This document shows, in pieces, positions 8,983 through 18,397 of a stretch of 64,000 nucleotides of DNA. Under the pieces are notes generated by a model, which saw nothing but the letters and a program-made list of their open reading frames with translations, had not been told where the DNA came from and ran no database searches. Location: the NCBI RefSeq assembly GCF_013602415.1, contig NZ_WPAG02000002.1, positions 62,001 through 126,000 on the forward strand. The letters are read 5' to 3'. The DNA is from Rhodococcus sp. B50. GTDB taxonomy: Bacteria; Actinomycetota; Actinomycetes; Mycobacteriales; Mycobacteriaceae. Position numbers and translations under genes: made by a program. Numbering within the stretch: the first letter of the stretch is position 1; every line of letters begins with the position of its first letter.

Positions 8983-9971
8983 GGAACCCTTCCGAGGAGG
9001 CGGCCGACATCCTCGATGCGGGGGCGCCCGGCCTGGCCCGCCTGACCGACGACCTGCAATGCCTGCACGCTCTCGGCTGTGCGACCGGCCGTACCGTCGC
9101 GGACGTCCGGTCCCGGTACGACGAGCACCGTGCCCTCTCCCTGCCGGCGCTCACCGACGATGCGGCCGCGACGCGTTCGCTCGCGGCATCCCTCGGTCGT
9201 CGGACCGACGAACAGCGTCGCCTCCTGCTGCGACTCGACGAGGCGTGGGACGGCTCCGCCGCGGAGCATGCCCGCACGGATTTGGCATCCACCATCGCCG
9301 GGGGAATCGGATTGTGCGCGTCGCTGGCCGATCTCGCGGTCGCCCTCGACACGGCCGCCACGGAGATCGCGGACACGCTGCGCGAGAAGGCCCGCGTCGT
9401 CGGGGATCTCGCGGAGCGCACCGTGGACGGCCGTACGAGAGACGAGATCGGCACGATCGTCGCCGGGGCGAGCGGTGGCCCGCACGGACCGACCCCGGAG
9501 GAGAGGTCACGCTGGTTCGGCGACCAGCCCGGCGGGGAAACGACCGACCCTGCCGTCGAGTGCCGGCGGTGGATCGAGGAACGACTGGTACCGGCCGTCC
9601 GGGACGCCGTCGACGCGCTGGTGCAGGTGTGCGACGATGCCGGCCGCCGGATCGCGGCCAGTCTCACCGGCCTGTCGACCGCCACGGAACGCGCGGCAGA
9701 CGGTGCCGAGGCGGCCGCCGGCGCGTCCGGTGCCGAAGCGGCCGCCCGTCCTGGCGCCGAGGACGGGTCCGTGCAGGACGTACCTGCCACACAGGACATA
9801 TCGACGACGCAGGACCGCGCCGAACACGGTTCGGCCGTGCCGATTCCCGGTGCCCGGCCGGGCGAGCGGAAACGCGAGCACACACCCGCATCCGTCCAGG
9901 AGGGCCGTCCGCAGGACGAGAACGACGAGAGAGGTGACGGCGTCGTGCTCGCCGAAGCCGGACCGCTGTGA
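8979..9971 (+). CDS. Hypothetical WXG-containing Ala-rich protein (Rv3439c position)
   Basis: 330 residues, not assigned to a characterised family. Residues 1-150 are helical and contain a WDG turn in LRLDEAWDGSAAEHARTDL (about residues 83-101), the hallmark of WXG/LXG-type secreted proteins. A middle region (180-235) is also helical. The C-terminal 100 residues are a low-complexity Ala/Glu/Thr/Gln tail that looks disordered. The GTG start overlaps the upstream stop, so the two are made together. I infer a secreted heterodimer-like pair, possibly an ESX-4 client because esxT is only 3 kb away. The tail composition suggests fast divergence. Confidence 0.6.
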   Translation: MRNPSEEAADILDAGAPGLARLTDDLQCLHALGCATGRTVADVRSRYDEHRALSLPALTDDAAATRSLAASLGRRTDEQRRLLLRLDEAWDGSAAEHARTDLASTIAGGIGLCASLADLAVALDTAATEIADTLREKARVVGDLAERTVDGRTRDEIGTIVAGASGGPHGPTPEERSRWFGDQPGGETTDPAVECRRWIEERLVPAVRDAVDALVQVCDDAGRRIAASLTGLSTATERAADGAEAAAGASGAEAAARPGAEDGSVQDVPATQDISTTQDRAEHGSAVPIPGARPGERKREHTPASVQEGRPQDENDERGDGVVLAEAGPL

Positions 9972-9995
9972 CGCGAACGACGAGGCGCCGCGCTG

Positions 9996-10844
9996 TCAGC
10001 GTCCGAGGAGCAGATTGACCTGCGTACCGAGATCGCGGTCGACGGCGTCGGGATCGGTGATCACCGTGGAGCCGGGCAGCTCGGTGGTGGGGTCGGAGAA
10101 GATCGCGTACGTCTTGTCGCCGGTCAGGCGATGGAGCAGGAAACCGGTGAGCACGGCGCGGGTGCGTTCCTGTGTGCGGCGCTCCGCACCGCCCACACCG
10201 AGGGCGCCGAGCAGCCGACGACCCTCGACGAGCCCTTCATCGTCGGCCTTGTCGACCACACGCAGCTGCACGTCGTCGCTGCCCCAGCCCTGGGCCACCG
10301 CGACGGCGTCGCTGGTCATCGAACCGATGCTCTTCTCACCGACGAGGACGAGGCCCGGTGCCCGGACGCGGGCGGCTGCCTCGGATGCGGTGGGGGAGAC
10401 GGGCGAGGGATAGAGCGCGGCGACGGCCGCGACCTCGCGTCTCGCGGCGGCGAGAACTGCCGCACCCGCGCCCGAGCCGTGGCCCACCAGCGCGAGCTTC
10501 GACGGGTGGACACTGATCCGTCCGGTGCCGAGACGTACACCGGTGCAGATGTCGAGGGTGGTGAGCAGGTCGGTCGACAACCCGATCGCCGACGGCATCG
10601 GTCCGCGCTCGGTGTTGGGAGCCCCGACCACGATTCCCCAGGACGCGAGGTGCTCGAAGAGCTTCGTGTACTTGGTCACCCCGGTGAGCCAGCCGTGCCC
10701 GAATGCGATCGCGGGCAGGTCGAAACCTTCCGCGGGGGTGTACACGACACCGGGCTGACCGGCGAGCGCCAGGTCGCCGCGCAGCACCGTGTGCGGGCCG
10801 CGCCGGGAGAGTTCCTGAGCTAGTTTCTTGGGGTTCGCCGCCAC
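9996..10844 (-). CDS. Alpha/beta-hydrolase fold protein (Rv3438 position)
   Basis: 282 residues. GFDLPAIAFGHGWLTG resembles the oxyanion strand-loop of dienelactone hydrolase/PAF-acetylhydrolase-like enzymes, and ALVGHGSGAGAAV (about 118-130) is a GxSxG nucleophile elbow with Ser. Candidate acid residues lie in the LVLVGEKSIGSMTSD region. Substrate unknown. It runs opposite to its neighbours, between the type VII-like pair and glmS, as Rv3438 does. The C-terminus (DPDAVDRDLGTQVNLLLGR) is helical. No signal peptide, so cytoplasmic. Confidence 0.75.
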   Translation of the reverse strand: MAANPKKLAQELSRRGPHTVLRGDLALAGQPGVVYTPAEGFDLPAIAFGHGWLTGVTKYTKLFEHLASWGIVVGAPNTERGPMPSAIGLSTDLLTTLDICTGVRLGTGRISVHPSKLALVGHGSGAGAAVLAAARREVAAVAALYPSPVSPTASEAAARVRAPGLVLVGEKSIGSMTSDAVAVAQGWGSDDVQLRVVDKADDEGLVEGRRLLGALGVGGAERRTQERTRAVLTGFLLHRLTGDKTYAIFSDPTTELPGSTVITDPDAVDRDLGTQVNLLLGR

Positions 10845-10959
10845 GGGCTGAACGTTAGCGGATGGCGCTGTCCGCCGGGGTCGGTGCGTACCGGACGGCG
10901 TGCCTCGATGCAGGTGCGCGGCCCCACCGGTGTGTTGTTCCCGGCCGGGGGTCGACCAG

Positions 10960-10973
10960 TACCCTGCTAGGCA
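10960..10973 (+). promoter_or_regulatory. Leaderless promoter -10 of glmS
   Basis: TACCCT (10960-10965) lies 7 nt before the glmS ATG and no Shine-Dalgarno sequence is present. The spacing suggests the mRNA starts at the start codon. Confidence 0.5.
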
Positions 10974-12838
10974 TGTGCGGAATCGTGGGCTATGTCGGGC
11001 ACCGTCGTGCTCTCGACGTCGTGGTGGAGGCGCTGCGGCGGATGGAGTACCGGGGTTACGACTCGGCGGGCATCGCCATCCTGGACGGCAAGGGTGGTCT
11101 GGCCGTCGAGCGGAAGGCGGGGCGGCTGGTCAACCTGGAGGCCGAGCTCGCCGAGATCGGCGAGGAGCATTTCGCCGGTACCGCGGGGATGGGGCATACC
11201 CGGTGGGCCACCCACGGCCGTCCCACCGACCGCAACGCGCACCCGCATCGCGACGCGACCGGCAAGGTCGCGGTGGTGCACAACGGCATCATCGAGAACT
11301 TCGCGCCGCTGCGCGAGGAGCTCGAGAAGTCGGGTGTGGAGCTGGCCAGCGACACCGACACCGAGGTCGCGGTGCATCTGGTGGCCCGCGCCTACGCGGA
11401 GGGCCCGACGGCGGGCAACTTCGTCGACAGCGCTCGCAGTGTGCTGCGCCGGCTGCAGGGTGCGTTCACGCTGGTCTTCGCTCACTCCGACCATCCGGGC
11501 ACGATCGTCGCCGCCCGCCGGTCGACGCCGCTGGTCGTCGGTGTCGGCGACGGCGAGATGTTCATCGCCTCGGACGTCGCGGCGTTCATCGAGTTCACCC
11601 GTGAGGCGGTCGAGCTCGGTCAGGACCAGGTCGTGGTGATCACGAACAATTCCTACGAGGTCACCGACTTCGAGGGCAACACCGATGTGGCGACGCGTCC
11701 GTTCACCATCGACTGGGATCTCGCCGCCGCCGAGAAGGGCGGCCACGACTACTTCATGCTCAAGGAGATCGAGGAGCAGCCGGCGGCGGTCGCCGACACC
11801 CTGCGCGGCCACTTCGTCGACGGCTGCATCGTGCTCGACGAGCAGCGTCTGTCCGATCAGGAACTGCGCGACATCGACAAGGTGTTCGTCGTCGCCTGCG
11901 GCAGCTCGTACCACTCGGGCCTGGTCGCCAAGTACGCGATCGAGCACTGGACCCGGCTGCCCGTCGAGGTCGAGCTGGCCTCGGAGTTCCGCTACCGCGA
12001 CCCGGTGCTCGACCGGTCCACGCTGGTCGTGGCGATCTCGCAGTCCGGCGAGACCGCCGACACACTCGAAGCGGTCCGGCACGCCAAGGACCAGAAGGCG
12101 CGCGTGCTGGCGGTGTGCAACACCAACGGCGCCCAGATCCCCCGCGAGGCCGACGCGGTGCTCTACACCCGCACCGGCCCGGAGATCGGTGTTGCGTCGA
12201 CGAAGGCGTTCCTGGCGCAGATGGCCGCGAACTACCTCGTGGGTCTGGCGCTGGCGCAAGCCCGCGGCACGAAGTATCCCGACGAGGTGGCCCGCGAGTA
12301 CCAGGACCTGGCAGCGATGCCGGAGAAGATCGCCGAGCTGCTGACCGGGATGGAGCCGGTGCGGGCGCTGGCGCGGGAGCTGTCGGCTTCGCCGGCCGTG
12401 CTGTTCCTGGGCCGCCACGTGGGTTACCCGGTCGCGCTCGAGGGCGCGCTCAAGCTCAAGGAACTGGCGTACATGCACGCCGAGGGCTTCGCCGCCGGGG
12501 AGCTCAAGCACGGCCCGATCGCGCTGATCGAGGACGGCCTGCCGGTCATCGTGGTCATGCCGTCGCCGAAGGGCCGCGCCGTGCTGCACAGCAAGCTGCT
12601 CAGCAATATCCGGGAGATCCAGGCTCGTGGGGCGGTCACCGTCGTCATCGCCGAGGAGGGCGACGAGACGGTTCGTCCGTTCGCCGACCACCTCGTCGAG
12701 ATCCCGTCGGCGCCGTCGCTGCTGCAGCCGCTGCTGTCGACGGTGCCGCTGCAGGTCTTCGCCGCGGAAGTCGCGCAGGCCCGCGGATACGACGTCGACA
12801 AGCCCCGTAACCTCGCCAAGTCGGTCACCGTCGAATAG
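10973..12838 (+). CDS. glmS: Glutamine-fructose-6-phosphate aminotransferase (isomerizing)
   Basis: Makes glucosamine-6-phosphate from fructose-6-phosphate and glutamine, the entry to UDP-GlcNAc. 621 residues. The N-terminal glutaminase domain starts MCGIVGYVG with the catalytic Cys at residue 2, which fixes the start. RRMEYRGYDSAG and GHTRWATHG are family motifs. Two SIS domains follow (FVVACGSSYHSG; AISQSGETADTL; ALEGALKLKELAYMHAEGF), ending in DKPRNLAKSVTVE, the standard C-terminus. No riboswitch or ribozyme is visible upstream; expression seems to come from a leaderless promoter. Confidence 0.98.
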   Translation: MCGIVGYVGHRRALDVVVEALRRMEYRGYDSAGIAILDGKGGLAVERKAGRLVNLEAELAEIGEEHFAGTAGMGHTRWATHGRPTDRNAHPHRDATGKVAVVHNGIIENFAPLREELEKSGVELASDTDTEVAVHLVARAYAEGPTAGNFVDSARSVLRRLQGAFTLVFAHSDHPGTIVAARRSTPLVVGVGDGEMFIASDVAAFIEFTREAVELGQDQVVVITNNSYEVTDFEGNTDVATRPFTIDWDLAAAEKGGHDYFMLKEIEEQPAAVADTLRGHFVDGCIVLDEQRLSDQELRDIDKVFVVACGSSYHSGLVAKYAIEHWTRLPVEVELASEFRYRDPVLDRSTLVVAISQSGETADTLEAVRHAKDQKARVLAVCNTNGAQIPREADAVLYTRTGPEIGVASTKAFLAQMAANYLVGLALAQARGTKYPDEVAREYQDLAAMPEKIAELLTGMEPVRALARELSASPAVLFLGRHVGYPVALEGALKLKELAYMHAEGFAAGELKHGPIALIEDGLPVIVVMPSPKGRAVLHSKLLSNIREIQARGAVTVVIAEEGDETVRPFADHLVEIPSAPSLLQPLLSTVPLQVFAAEVAQARGYDVDKPRNLAKSVTVE

Positions 12839-12854
12839 CGGCCCCCCTGCCGCC

Positions 12855-12896
12855 GGTGCAGGAGGGACGGTGCAGGAGGGACGGTGCAGGAGGGAC
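12855..12896 (+). repeat. Three tandem 14-bp repeats carrying ribosome binding sites
   Basis: The unit GGTGCAGGAGGGAC is repeated exactly three times (12855-12868, 12869-12882, 12883-12896), directly before the nnrD ATG at 12898. Each copy contains AGGAGGG, a strong Shine-Dalgarno sequence; only the last is correctly spaced for nnrD. The copy number could change by slippage. Confidence 0.9.
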
Positions 12897-12897
12897 A

Positions 12898-14349
12898 ATG
12901 CGCAGTTATCACCCGTCCGAGGTGGTCCGTGCGGCGGAGGCCCCGCTGCTGGCGTCCCTTCCGGAGGGGACGCTCATGCGGCGGGCGGCCTACGGGCTCG
13001 CGCGGGTCGCGGCCTCCGAACTGCGTGAACGCACCGGTGGGGTCGCCGGCCGGCGGGTGAGCCTACTCGTCGGGTCGGGCGACAACGGCGGCGACGCGCT
13101 GTGGGCGGGAACCTTCCTGCGCCGCCGCGGCGTGTCCGTCACGGCGCTGCTGCTCGACCCGGACCGCGCCCATCCTGCGGGCCTGCGGGCGCTGCGGCGG
13201 GCCGGCGGACGGGTCGTGCCGGCGAGGAGCGACCACCTCGGCGATCCCGACCTCGTGCTCGACGGGATCGTCGGCATCTCGGGCCGCGGGTCGCTGCGAC
13301 CGGCCGCTGCCGCCCTGGTCGACGCGATCTCCGCGCCGATCGTCGCGGTCGACACACCCAGCGGCGTCGACCCCGACACGGGTGCGACGGACGGACCTGC
13401 CGTGACGGCCGCGGTGACCGTCACCTTCGGCGCCTACAAACCGGTGCATGCCCTCGCTCCGACGAGGTGTGGACGGGTCGAACTCGTCGATATCGGACTC
13501 ACCCTTCCCGAAGCGCGGCTGGTCGCGGCCGAGCCGCCGGAGGTCGGCGCGATCTGGCCGGTGCCCGGCGCCGACGACGACAAGTACAGCCAGGGCGTGG
13601 TGGGTATCCGCGCGGGCAGCGCGAGATATCCCGGCGCCGGCGTGCTGTGCACGGGCGCGGCCGTCGCCGCGACCTCCGGAATGGTGCGCTACGCCGGGTC
13701 GGGCGCCCCCGAGGTGCTCGCGCGGTTCCCCGAGGTCGTCGTGTCACCCTCGGTGGCCGAGACCGGACGGGTGCAGGCCTGGGTCGTCGGCCCCGGTGCC
13801 GGTACCGACGAGGAGGCCTGCGCGACCCTGCGCGACATCCTCGCCACCGACCTGCCGGTGCTCGTCGACGCCGACGGACTGACTCTGCTCTCGCGCGTCC
13901 CCGATCTGGTGCGGGGACGATCCGCGCCCACGCTGCTCACGCCGCACGCCGGTGAGTTCGCACGTCTGACCGGGCATCGTCCCGAACCGGACCGGGTCGC
14001 CGCGCTCCGTTCCCTCGCCGCCGACTGGGGTGTGCACGTGCTGCTCAAGGGACGCGCGACGCTCGTGGCACGGCCCGACGGGCACGTCTTCGTCAACGAC
14101 GCCGGCGGGTCATGGGCGTCGACCGCGGGGGCGGGCGACGTGCTGGCCGGCATCATCGGGTCGCTGCTCTCGTCGGGCATGCCGGTGGACCTGGCCGCGG
14201 CGGCCGGTGCGCGTGCCCACGCGCTCGCCGCGAACCTCGCGGCGCAGGACTCCGACTCACCCGGAGCGGCACCGATCTCGGCGAGCGCGATCCTCTCGCG
14301 CCTCGGCGACTCGATTCGCCTGCTGCGCACCCATATTGCCGAATCGTGA
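12898..14349 (+). CDS. nnrD: Bifunctional NAD(P)H-hydrate epimerase / ADP-dependent NAD(P)HX dehydratase
   Basis: Repairs hydrated NADH and NADPH. 483 residues. The N-terminal YjeF/NnrE domain (1-210) shows [14 protein letters not shown] and [12 protein letters not shown]. The C-terminal ribokinase-like NnrD domain (225-480) shows [34 protein letters not shown] and the [21 protein letters not shown] nucleotide-binding segment. The ATG at 12898 is chosen over an upstream ATG in a repeat-derived extension because [14 protein letters not shown] begins the conserved domain and a strong ribosome binding site lies 3-8 nt before it. It follows glmS by 59 nt, so it is probably co-transcribed. Confidence 0.93.
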   Translation: MRSYHPSEVVRAAEAPLLASLPEGTLMRRAAYGLARVAASELRERTGGVAGRRVSLLVGSGDNGGDALWAGTFLRRRGVSVTALLLDPDRAHPAGLRALRRAGGRVVPARSDHLGDPDLVLDGIVGISGRGSLRPAAAALVDAISAPIVAVDTPSGVDPDTGATDGPAVTAAVTVTFGAYKPVHALAPTRCGRVELVDIGLTLPEARLVAAEPPEVGAIWPVPGADDDKYSQGVVGIRAGSARYPGAGVLCTGAAVAATSGMVRYAGSGAPEVLARFPEVVVSPSVAETGRVQAWVVGPGAGTDEEACATLRDILATDLPVLVDADGLTLLSRVPDLVRGRSAPTLLTPHAGEFARLTGHRPEPDRVAALRSLAADWGVHVLLKGRATLVARPDGHVFVNDAGGSWASTAGAGDVLAGIIGSLLSSGMPVDLAAAAGARAHALAANLAAQDSDSPGAAPISASAILSRLGDSIRLLRTHIAES

Positions 14350-14407
14350 CGTGGCACACGGGGACACGACGTCGGCGTCCGGCGGCACAGTGGCAGGATC
14401 GACAGAC

Positions 14408-15598
14408 GTGACCACGACCCAACGCACCCCGCGACCTGCACGTACCGTCCTTCCCCAAGCGGAAGCCGTCATCGATCTCGATGCCGTGGCGGAGAACGTG
14501 CGAGTGCTGCGCGAGTACGCGGGTCCGGCCGCGGTCATGGCCGTCGTCAAGGCAGACGCCTACAACCACGGGGCCGTCCCGGTGGCGCGGGCCGCGCTCG
14601 CCGCGGGTGCCCGCGAACTGGGTGTGACGACGCTCGGCGAGGCCCTCGAACTCCGCGCCGCGGGCATCGAGGCGCCGATCCTGTCGTGGCTGCACACCGC
14701 CGACTCCGACTTCGCTCCCGCGGTGGAGGCCGGGATCGAACTGGGTCTGTCCTCACCGAGGCACCTCGCGGCCGTCGTCGAGGCGGTCCGGCGGGTCGGG
14801 GTCACCGCGACCGTCACAGTCAAGGTCGACACCGGCCTGAACCGCAACGGTGTGGCGGTCGACGAGTGGGGTGACATGCTCCGCGATCTCGGCCGGGCAC
14901 AGGCCGAGGGCGTGGTTCGCCTGCGCGGTGCCTTCTCGCACCTCGCTCACGGCGACGAGCCCGAGCATCCGGGCAACGCCGAGCAGCGCGACCGGCTGAG
15001 CGAGGCCGTCGCGGATCTGCGGCGGCATTCCCTCGCACCGGAGGTGGTGCATCTGTCCAACTCCGCAGCCACTGTCACCCGCTCCGACCTGCGATTCGAC
15101 ATGGTTCGGCCCGGAATTGCGATGTACGGGTTGACACCGATCCCGGAACTCGGAGACATGGGCTTCCGGCCGGTGATGACCGTGCGGGCGAGGGTGGTGC
15201 TGGTGAAGAAGGTGAAGGCGGGGGACGGCGTGTCCTATGGGCACACCTGGACCGCTCCCGCGGATACGACGGTGGCGCTGCTGCCCATGGGATACGCGGA
15301 CGGGATCCGCCGTAATCTCAGCGGGCGCATCGAGGTGCAGCTCGGCGGACGCCGGTGCCCGCAGATCGGCCGCGTGTGCATGGATCAGGTCGTCGTCGAC
15401 CTCGGTCCCGACGGCGGCGGAGTAAGCGAGGGCGACGAAGCGTTGTTCTTCGGTGACGGGCGTCGCGGAGAGCCGAACGCCCAGGACTGGGCCGACGAAC
15501 TGGACACGATCAACTACGAGATCGTGACCGGGATCGGCGGACGGACCGTTCGGACCTATGTCGGGAGCGAAGGGAGCGTGACGTCATGTCCCTCGTGA
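14408..15598 (+). CDS. alr: Alanine racemase
   Basis: PLP enzyme that makes D-alanine for peptidoglycan. 396 residues. PLP-binding Lys48 is in [11 protein letters not shown] and the second catalytic base Tyr277 in [19 protein letters not shown] and [12 protein letters not shown] are further signatures. GTG at 14408 is chosen from family length; a GTG at 14351 would add a Gly/Ser-rich extension. The 3' end overlaps the following hydrolase gene by 13 nt, and tsaE follows, the arrangement found near alr in related genomes. Confidence 0.96.
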   Translation: MTTTQRTPRPARTVLPQAEAVIDLDAVAENVRVLREYAGPAAVMAVVKADAYNHGAVPVARAALAAGARELGVTTLGEALELRAAGIEAPILSWLHTADSDFAPAVEAGIELGLSSPRHLAAVVEAVRRVGVTATVTVKVDTGLNRNGVAVDEWGDMLRDLGRAQAEGVVRLRGAFSHLAHGDEPEHPGNAEQRDRLSEAVADLRRHSLAPEVVHLSNSAATVTRSDLRFDMVRPGIAMYGLTPIPELGDMGFRPVMTVRARVVLVKKVKAGDGVSYGHTWTAPADTTVALLPMGYADGIRRNLSGRIEVQLGGRRCPQIGRVCMDQVVVDLGPDGGGVSEGDEALFFGDGRRGEPNAQDWADELDTINYEIVTGIGGRTVRTYVGSEGSVTSCPS

Positions 15599-16644
15599 GC
15601 AGGATGGGACTCCTCGGTGCGAGCCTCGCGACGCTCGCATCGTCGGCGGGGCTGTACGCGGTCAGGACCGCGGGAGCGCCTGCCCCCGAGATCTATCGAA
15701 GCGAGGACTTCGACGAGATCCTCCGGCTCCCACGCCGCATCGTCACCACCGAGGACGGTATCCCGCTCGTGGTCCGCGAGAGCGGCTCGACCCTGGCTCC
15801 GCTCACCGTCGTGTTCGTCCACGGCTACTGCCTGCGGATGCAGTCCTGGCACCTGCAGTACCGGCATCTGCGCGAACAGTGGGGACGCGACGTGCGCGCC
15901 GTCTTCTACGACCAGCGAGGCCACGGCGAATCCGGCTTCTCCGGTTCGTCGAAGTGCACCATCGCGCAGCTGGGCCGCGACCTGGGCCGGGTGATCGACG
16001 AGGTCGCGCCCACCGGTCCGGTGGTCGTCGTGGGTCACTCGATGGGTGGCATGACCACGATCGCCCTCGCCTCCCAGCGACCCGAACTGTTCGGCGACCG
16101 CATCGTGGGGGTCGGACTCCTGGCGACCACCGCGGCAGGCCTCAGTAAGAGCGGCATCGGACGCAATCTCGAGAATCCGGTGATCGACGCGTTCCGTTAC
16201 GCGGCGCGCACCGCCCCCGGTTTCGTGCAGTTCGCGCGCGGCGCGGCCCGTGCCGTCGTGACACCGATCCTGCGTGCGGCGTCCTACGGCACGGTCGTGA
16301 GCCCGCGACTGGTGCAGTTGTCCGACCGGATGCTCGACGAGACGTCGGTGCTGACCATCGTCAACTTCCTTCGCACCCTCGAACTTCACGACGAGTCCGC
16401 GGCGCTACCCGTCCTGGGCACCGTTCCCGTCCTGGTGCTCTCGGGAGACGCCGACATGGTCATCCCGTACACGAGTTCCGAGGCGCTGGCGGACGAGCTG
16501 CCCGACGTCGAACTCGAGCGGGTGCGAGGTGCCGGGCACCTGGTCCAGCTCGAGTTCCCCGAGGTGGTCGACCGTGCCCTCGATCGCCTGATCCAGCGCG
16601 GTTTCACGCGGGGAGTGACCGGAAGGCAGATCGCAAGTGGGTGA
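15586..16644 (+). CDS. Alpha/beta hydrolase with N-terminal hydrophobic segment
   Basis: 352 residues. The N-terminus ([19 protein letters not shown]) is a hydrophobic helix that could be a membrane anchor or uncleaved signal. The catalytic fold follows: [13 protein letters not shown] oxyanion region, [11 protein letters not shown] nucleophile elbow (Ser about 153), acid in [10 protein letters not shown] (about 287), His in [11 protein letters not shown] (about 315). Substrate not deducible. It overlaps alr upstream and tsaE downstream (8 nt), so the operon is tightly coupled alr-hydrolase-tsaE. Confidence 0.85.
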   Translation: MSLVSRMGLLGASLATLASSAGLYAVRTAGAPAPEIYRSEDFDEILRLPRRIVTTEDGIPLVVRESGSTLAPLTVVFVHGYCLRMQSWHLQYRHLREQWGRDVRAVFYDQRGHGESGFSGSSKCTIAQLGRDLGRVIDEVAPTGPVVVVGHSMGGMTTIALASQRPELFGDRIVGVGLLATTAAGLSKSGIGRNLENPVIDAFRYAARTAPGFVQFARGAARAVVTPILRAASYGTVVSPRLVQLSDRMLDETSVLTIVNFLRTLELHDESAALPVLGTVPVLVLSGDADMVIPYTSSEALADELPDVELERVRGAGHLVQLEFPEVVDRALDRLIQRGFTRGVTGRQIASG

Positions 16645-17125
16645 GTCGCAATCGGATGGGACGCAGGTGGGCGGGCAGAGCATCGAACTGCCGACCGTGG
16701 AGGACACCGAGGCCTTCGGCCGTCGTCTGGCGGCAGAGCTGCGTGCCGGCGACCTCGTGGTGCTCGACGGCCCTCTCGGCGCGGGAAAAACGGCGCTGAC
16801 CCGCGGAATCGCCGCCGGACTCGGCGTCGAGGGACGCGTGACGTCGCCCACCTTCGTCATCGCACGCGAACACCGGCCGGGTAGTCCGGAAGGCCGCGAA
16901 CCGGTGGGGCTCGTCCACGTCGACGCCTACCGTCTCGGCGACGGCCCGGACGCCCTCGACGAACTCGACGCCCTCGACCTCGACACCGATCTGACCGACA
17001 CGGTCGTGGTGGTCGAATGGGGTGGTGGTCTGGTCGAACAGCTCGCCGAACGGCACCTGCGGGTCCGGCTCCGGCGCGATCCGGGGACCGACGTCCGGCG
17101 TGCGGCCTGGGAGTGGGTGGGCTGA
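16637..17125 (+). CDS. tsaE: tRNA threonylcarbamoyladenosine biosynthesis ATPase TsaE
   Basis: ATPase of the TsaBDE complex that installs t6A at A37 of ANN-decoding tRNAs. 162 residues. P-loop LDGPLGAGKTALTRGI (about 42-57), then VTSPTFVIAREH and VHVDAYRLGDGPDAL, then VVVVEWGGGLVEQL (Walker B-like), all family signatures. The GTG start overlaps the upstream stop. Its partners tsaB and tsaD follow within 1.3 kb. Confidence 0.95.
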   Translation: MGESQSDGTQVGGQSIELPTVEDTEAFGRRLAAELRAGDLVVLDGPLGAGKTALTRGIAAGLGVEGRVTSPTFVIAREHRPGSPEGREPVGLVHVDAYRLGDGPDALDELDALDLDTDLTDTVVVVEWGGGLVEQLAERHLRVRLRRDPGTDVRRAAWEWVG

Positions 17126-17216
17126 CCCAGCGGAAGCCTCCGGATCGCCCTGCCTGCCGGTGGCTTCGGTCACTGTGCGCCGACCGGGCAGGTCGCGCGG
17201 GGTAGGCTGGTACATC

Positions 17217-17885
17217 GTGCTCGTGCTCGCCGTCGATACCGCCACCCCCGCCGTGACCTCGGGAGTCGTCCGTCTCGACCGCGGTCGAGACGACGCCAGG
17301 CCCGAGGTGATCGCCGCGCGCGTCACCGACAATCCGCGAGCGCACGCCGAAGTCCTCACCCCGCAGATCCTCGAGTGCCTCGCCGAAGCCGGCGCCGCAC
17401 CCTCGGATCTCGACGCGATCGTCGTCGGTGTCGGTCCCGGTCCGTTCACCGGTCTCCGCGTCGGCATGGCCACCGCGGCGGCGTTCGGTGATGCTCTGGG
17501 AATCCCTGTGCACGGTGTGTGCAGCCTCGATGCGATCGCCGCGGATGTCCACCGCGACCATGATCTCGACGGTGATCTTCTCGTGGTCACCGACGCTCGT
17601 CGTCGCGAGATCTACTGGTCGCGCTATTCCGGTGGTCGCCGCGTCGAAGGACCCGAGGTGCGCAAGCCCGCCGACGTACCCTCCGAGCCGTCGGTGCGTG
17701 CCGCCGGATCGCCGTCGCATGTCGCGCTGTTCGACCTTCCGGCCGTGGACGTGCAGACCCCGTCACCGGCAGGACTGGTGACCGTCGCGGCCCACGCCCT
17801 GCGCGCGGGTGCCGAACCGGCCCCGCTCGTGCCGCTGTACCTGCGCCGGCCCGACGCGGTGGAGACCGCGAACCGCCGAGCATGA
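17217..17885 (+). CDS. tsaB: tRNA threonylcarbamoyladenosine biosynthesis protein TsaB
   Basis: ASKHA-fold partner of TsaD in t6A synthesis; structural or regulatory, not catalytic. 222 residues. [16 protein letters not shown] is the N-terminal phosphate-1-like motif, [10 protein letters not shown] and [18 protein letters not shown] are family hallmarks, and [15 protein letters not shown] is the central motif. The GTG at 17217 is 8 nt after TAGGCT (17203-17208), so it is probably leaderless. The stop overlaps the rimI ATG. Confidence 0.95.
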   Translation: MLVLAVDTATPAVTSGVVRLDRGRDDARPEVIAARVTDNPRAHAEVLTPQILECLAEAGAAPSDLDAIVVGVGPGPFTGLRVGMATAAAFGDALGIPVHGVCSLDAIAADVHRDHDLDGDLLVVTDARRREIYWSRYSGGRRVEGPEVRKPADVPSEPSVRAAGSPSHVALFDLPAVDVQTPSPAGLVTVAAHALRAGAEPAPLVPLYLRRPDAVETANRRA

Positions 17886-18397
17886 ACGCGACCCCCGAGG
17901 AGAACACGGCTGCGGGCGACGCGGTCGTCATCGACGGGCTGCGTCCGGAGGATGCGCCCCGCTGCGCGGAACTCGAGCAGATCCTGTTCCCCGGCGACGA
18001 CCCGTGGAGTGCCGATGCCTTCCGTTCGGAGTTGGCGTCGCCGCACAACCGCTACTTCGCTGCGCGCGATCCGCAGGGACGGCTGATCGGGTACGCGGGG
18101 CTCGCGCGCCTCGGTACGGCGATCGACCCCGAGTCCGAGGTGCACACCATCGGCGTGGATCCCGCAGCGCGCCGCCGGGGAGTCGGCGGAGCCCTGCTGG
18201 GCGAGTTGCTGGCCGTGGCCGACCGCTGGGGAGGGCCGGTCTTCCTCGAGGTGCGCACCGACAACGAACCGGCGATCGCCCTGTACCGGCGCGAGGGCTT
18301 CGAGATCGTCGGAACCAGGAAGCGTTACTACCAGCCGAGCGGCGCGGACGCGTACACGATGCGTCGTCCGGATCCGCGAGAGGAGTCACCGGCGTGA
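17882..18397 (+). CDS. rimI: Ribosomal protein S18 N-acetyltransferase RimI (GNAT)
   Basis: GNAT acetyltransferase; RimI acetylates the N-terminus of S18 and, in mycobacteria, other N-terminal residues. 171 residues. The acetyl-CoA pyrophosphate loop [19 protein letters not shown] (about 97-115) is the R/QxxGxG/A motif. The C-terminal signature [25 protein letters not shown] is typical of RimI. It overlaps tsaB and tsaD by 4 nt each, so tsaB-rimI-tsaD form one coupled operon, conserved across actinobacteria. Confidence 0.93.
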   Translation: MNATPEENTAAGDAVVIDGLRPEDAPRCAELEQILFPGDDPWSADAFRSELASPHNRYFAARDPQGRLIGYAGLARLGTAIDPESEVHTIGVDPAARRRGVGGALLGELLAVADRWGGPVFLEVRTDNEPAIALYRREGFEIVGTRKRYYQPSGADAYTMRRPDPREESPA

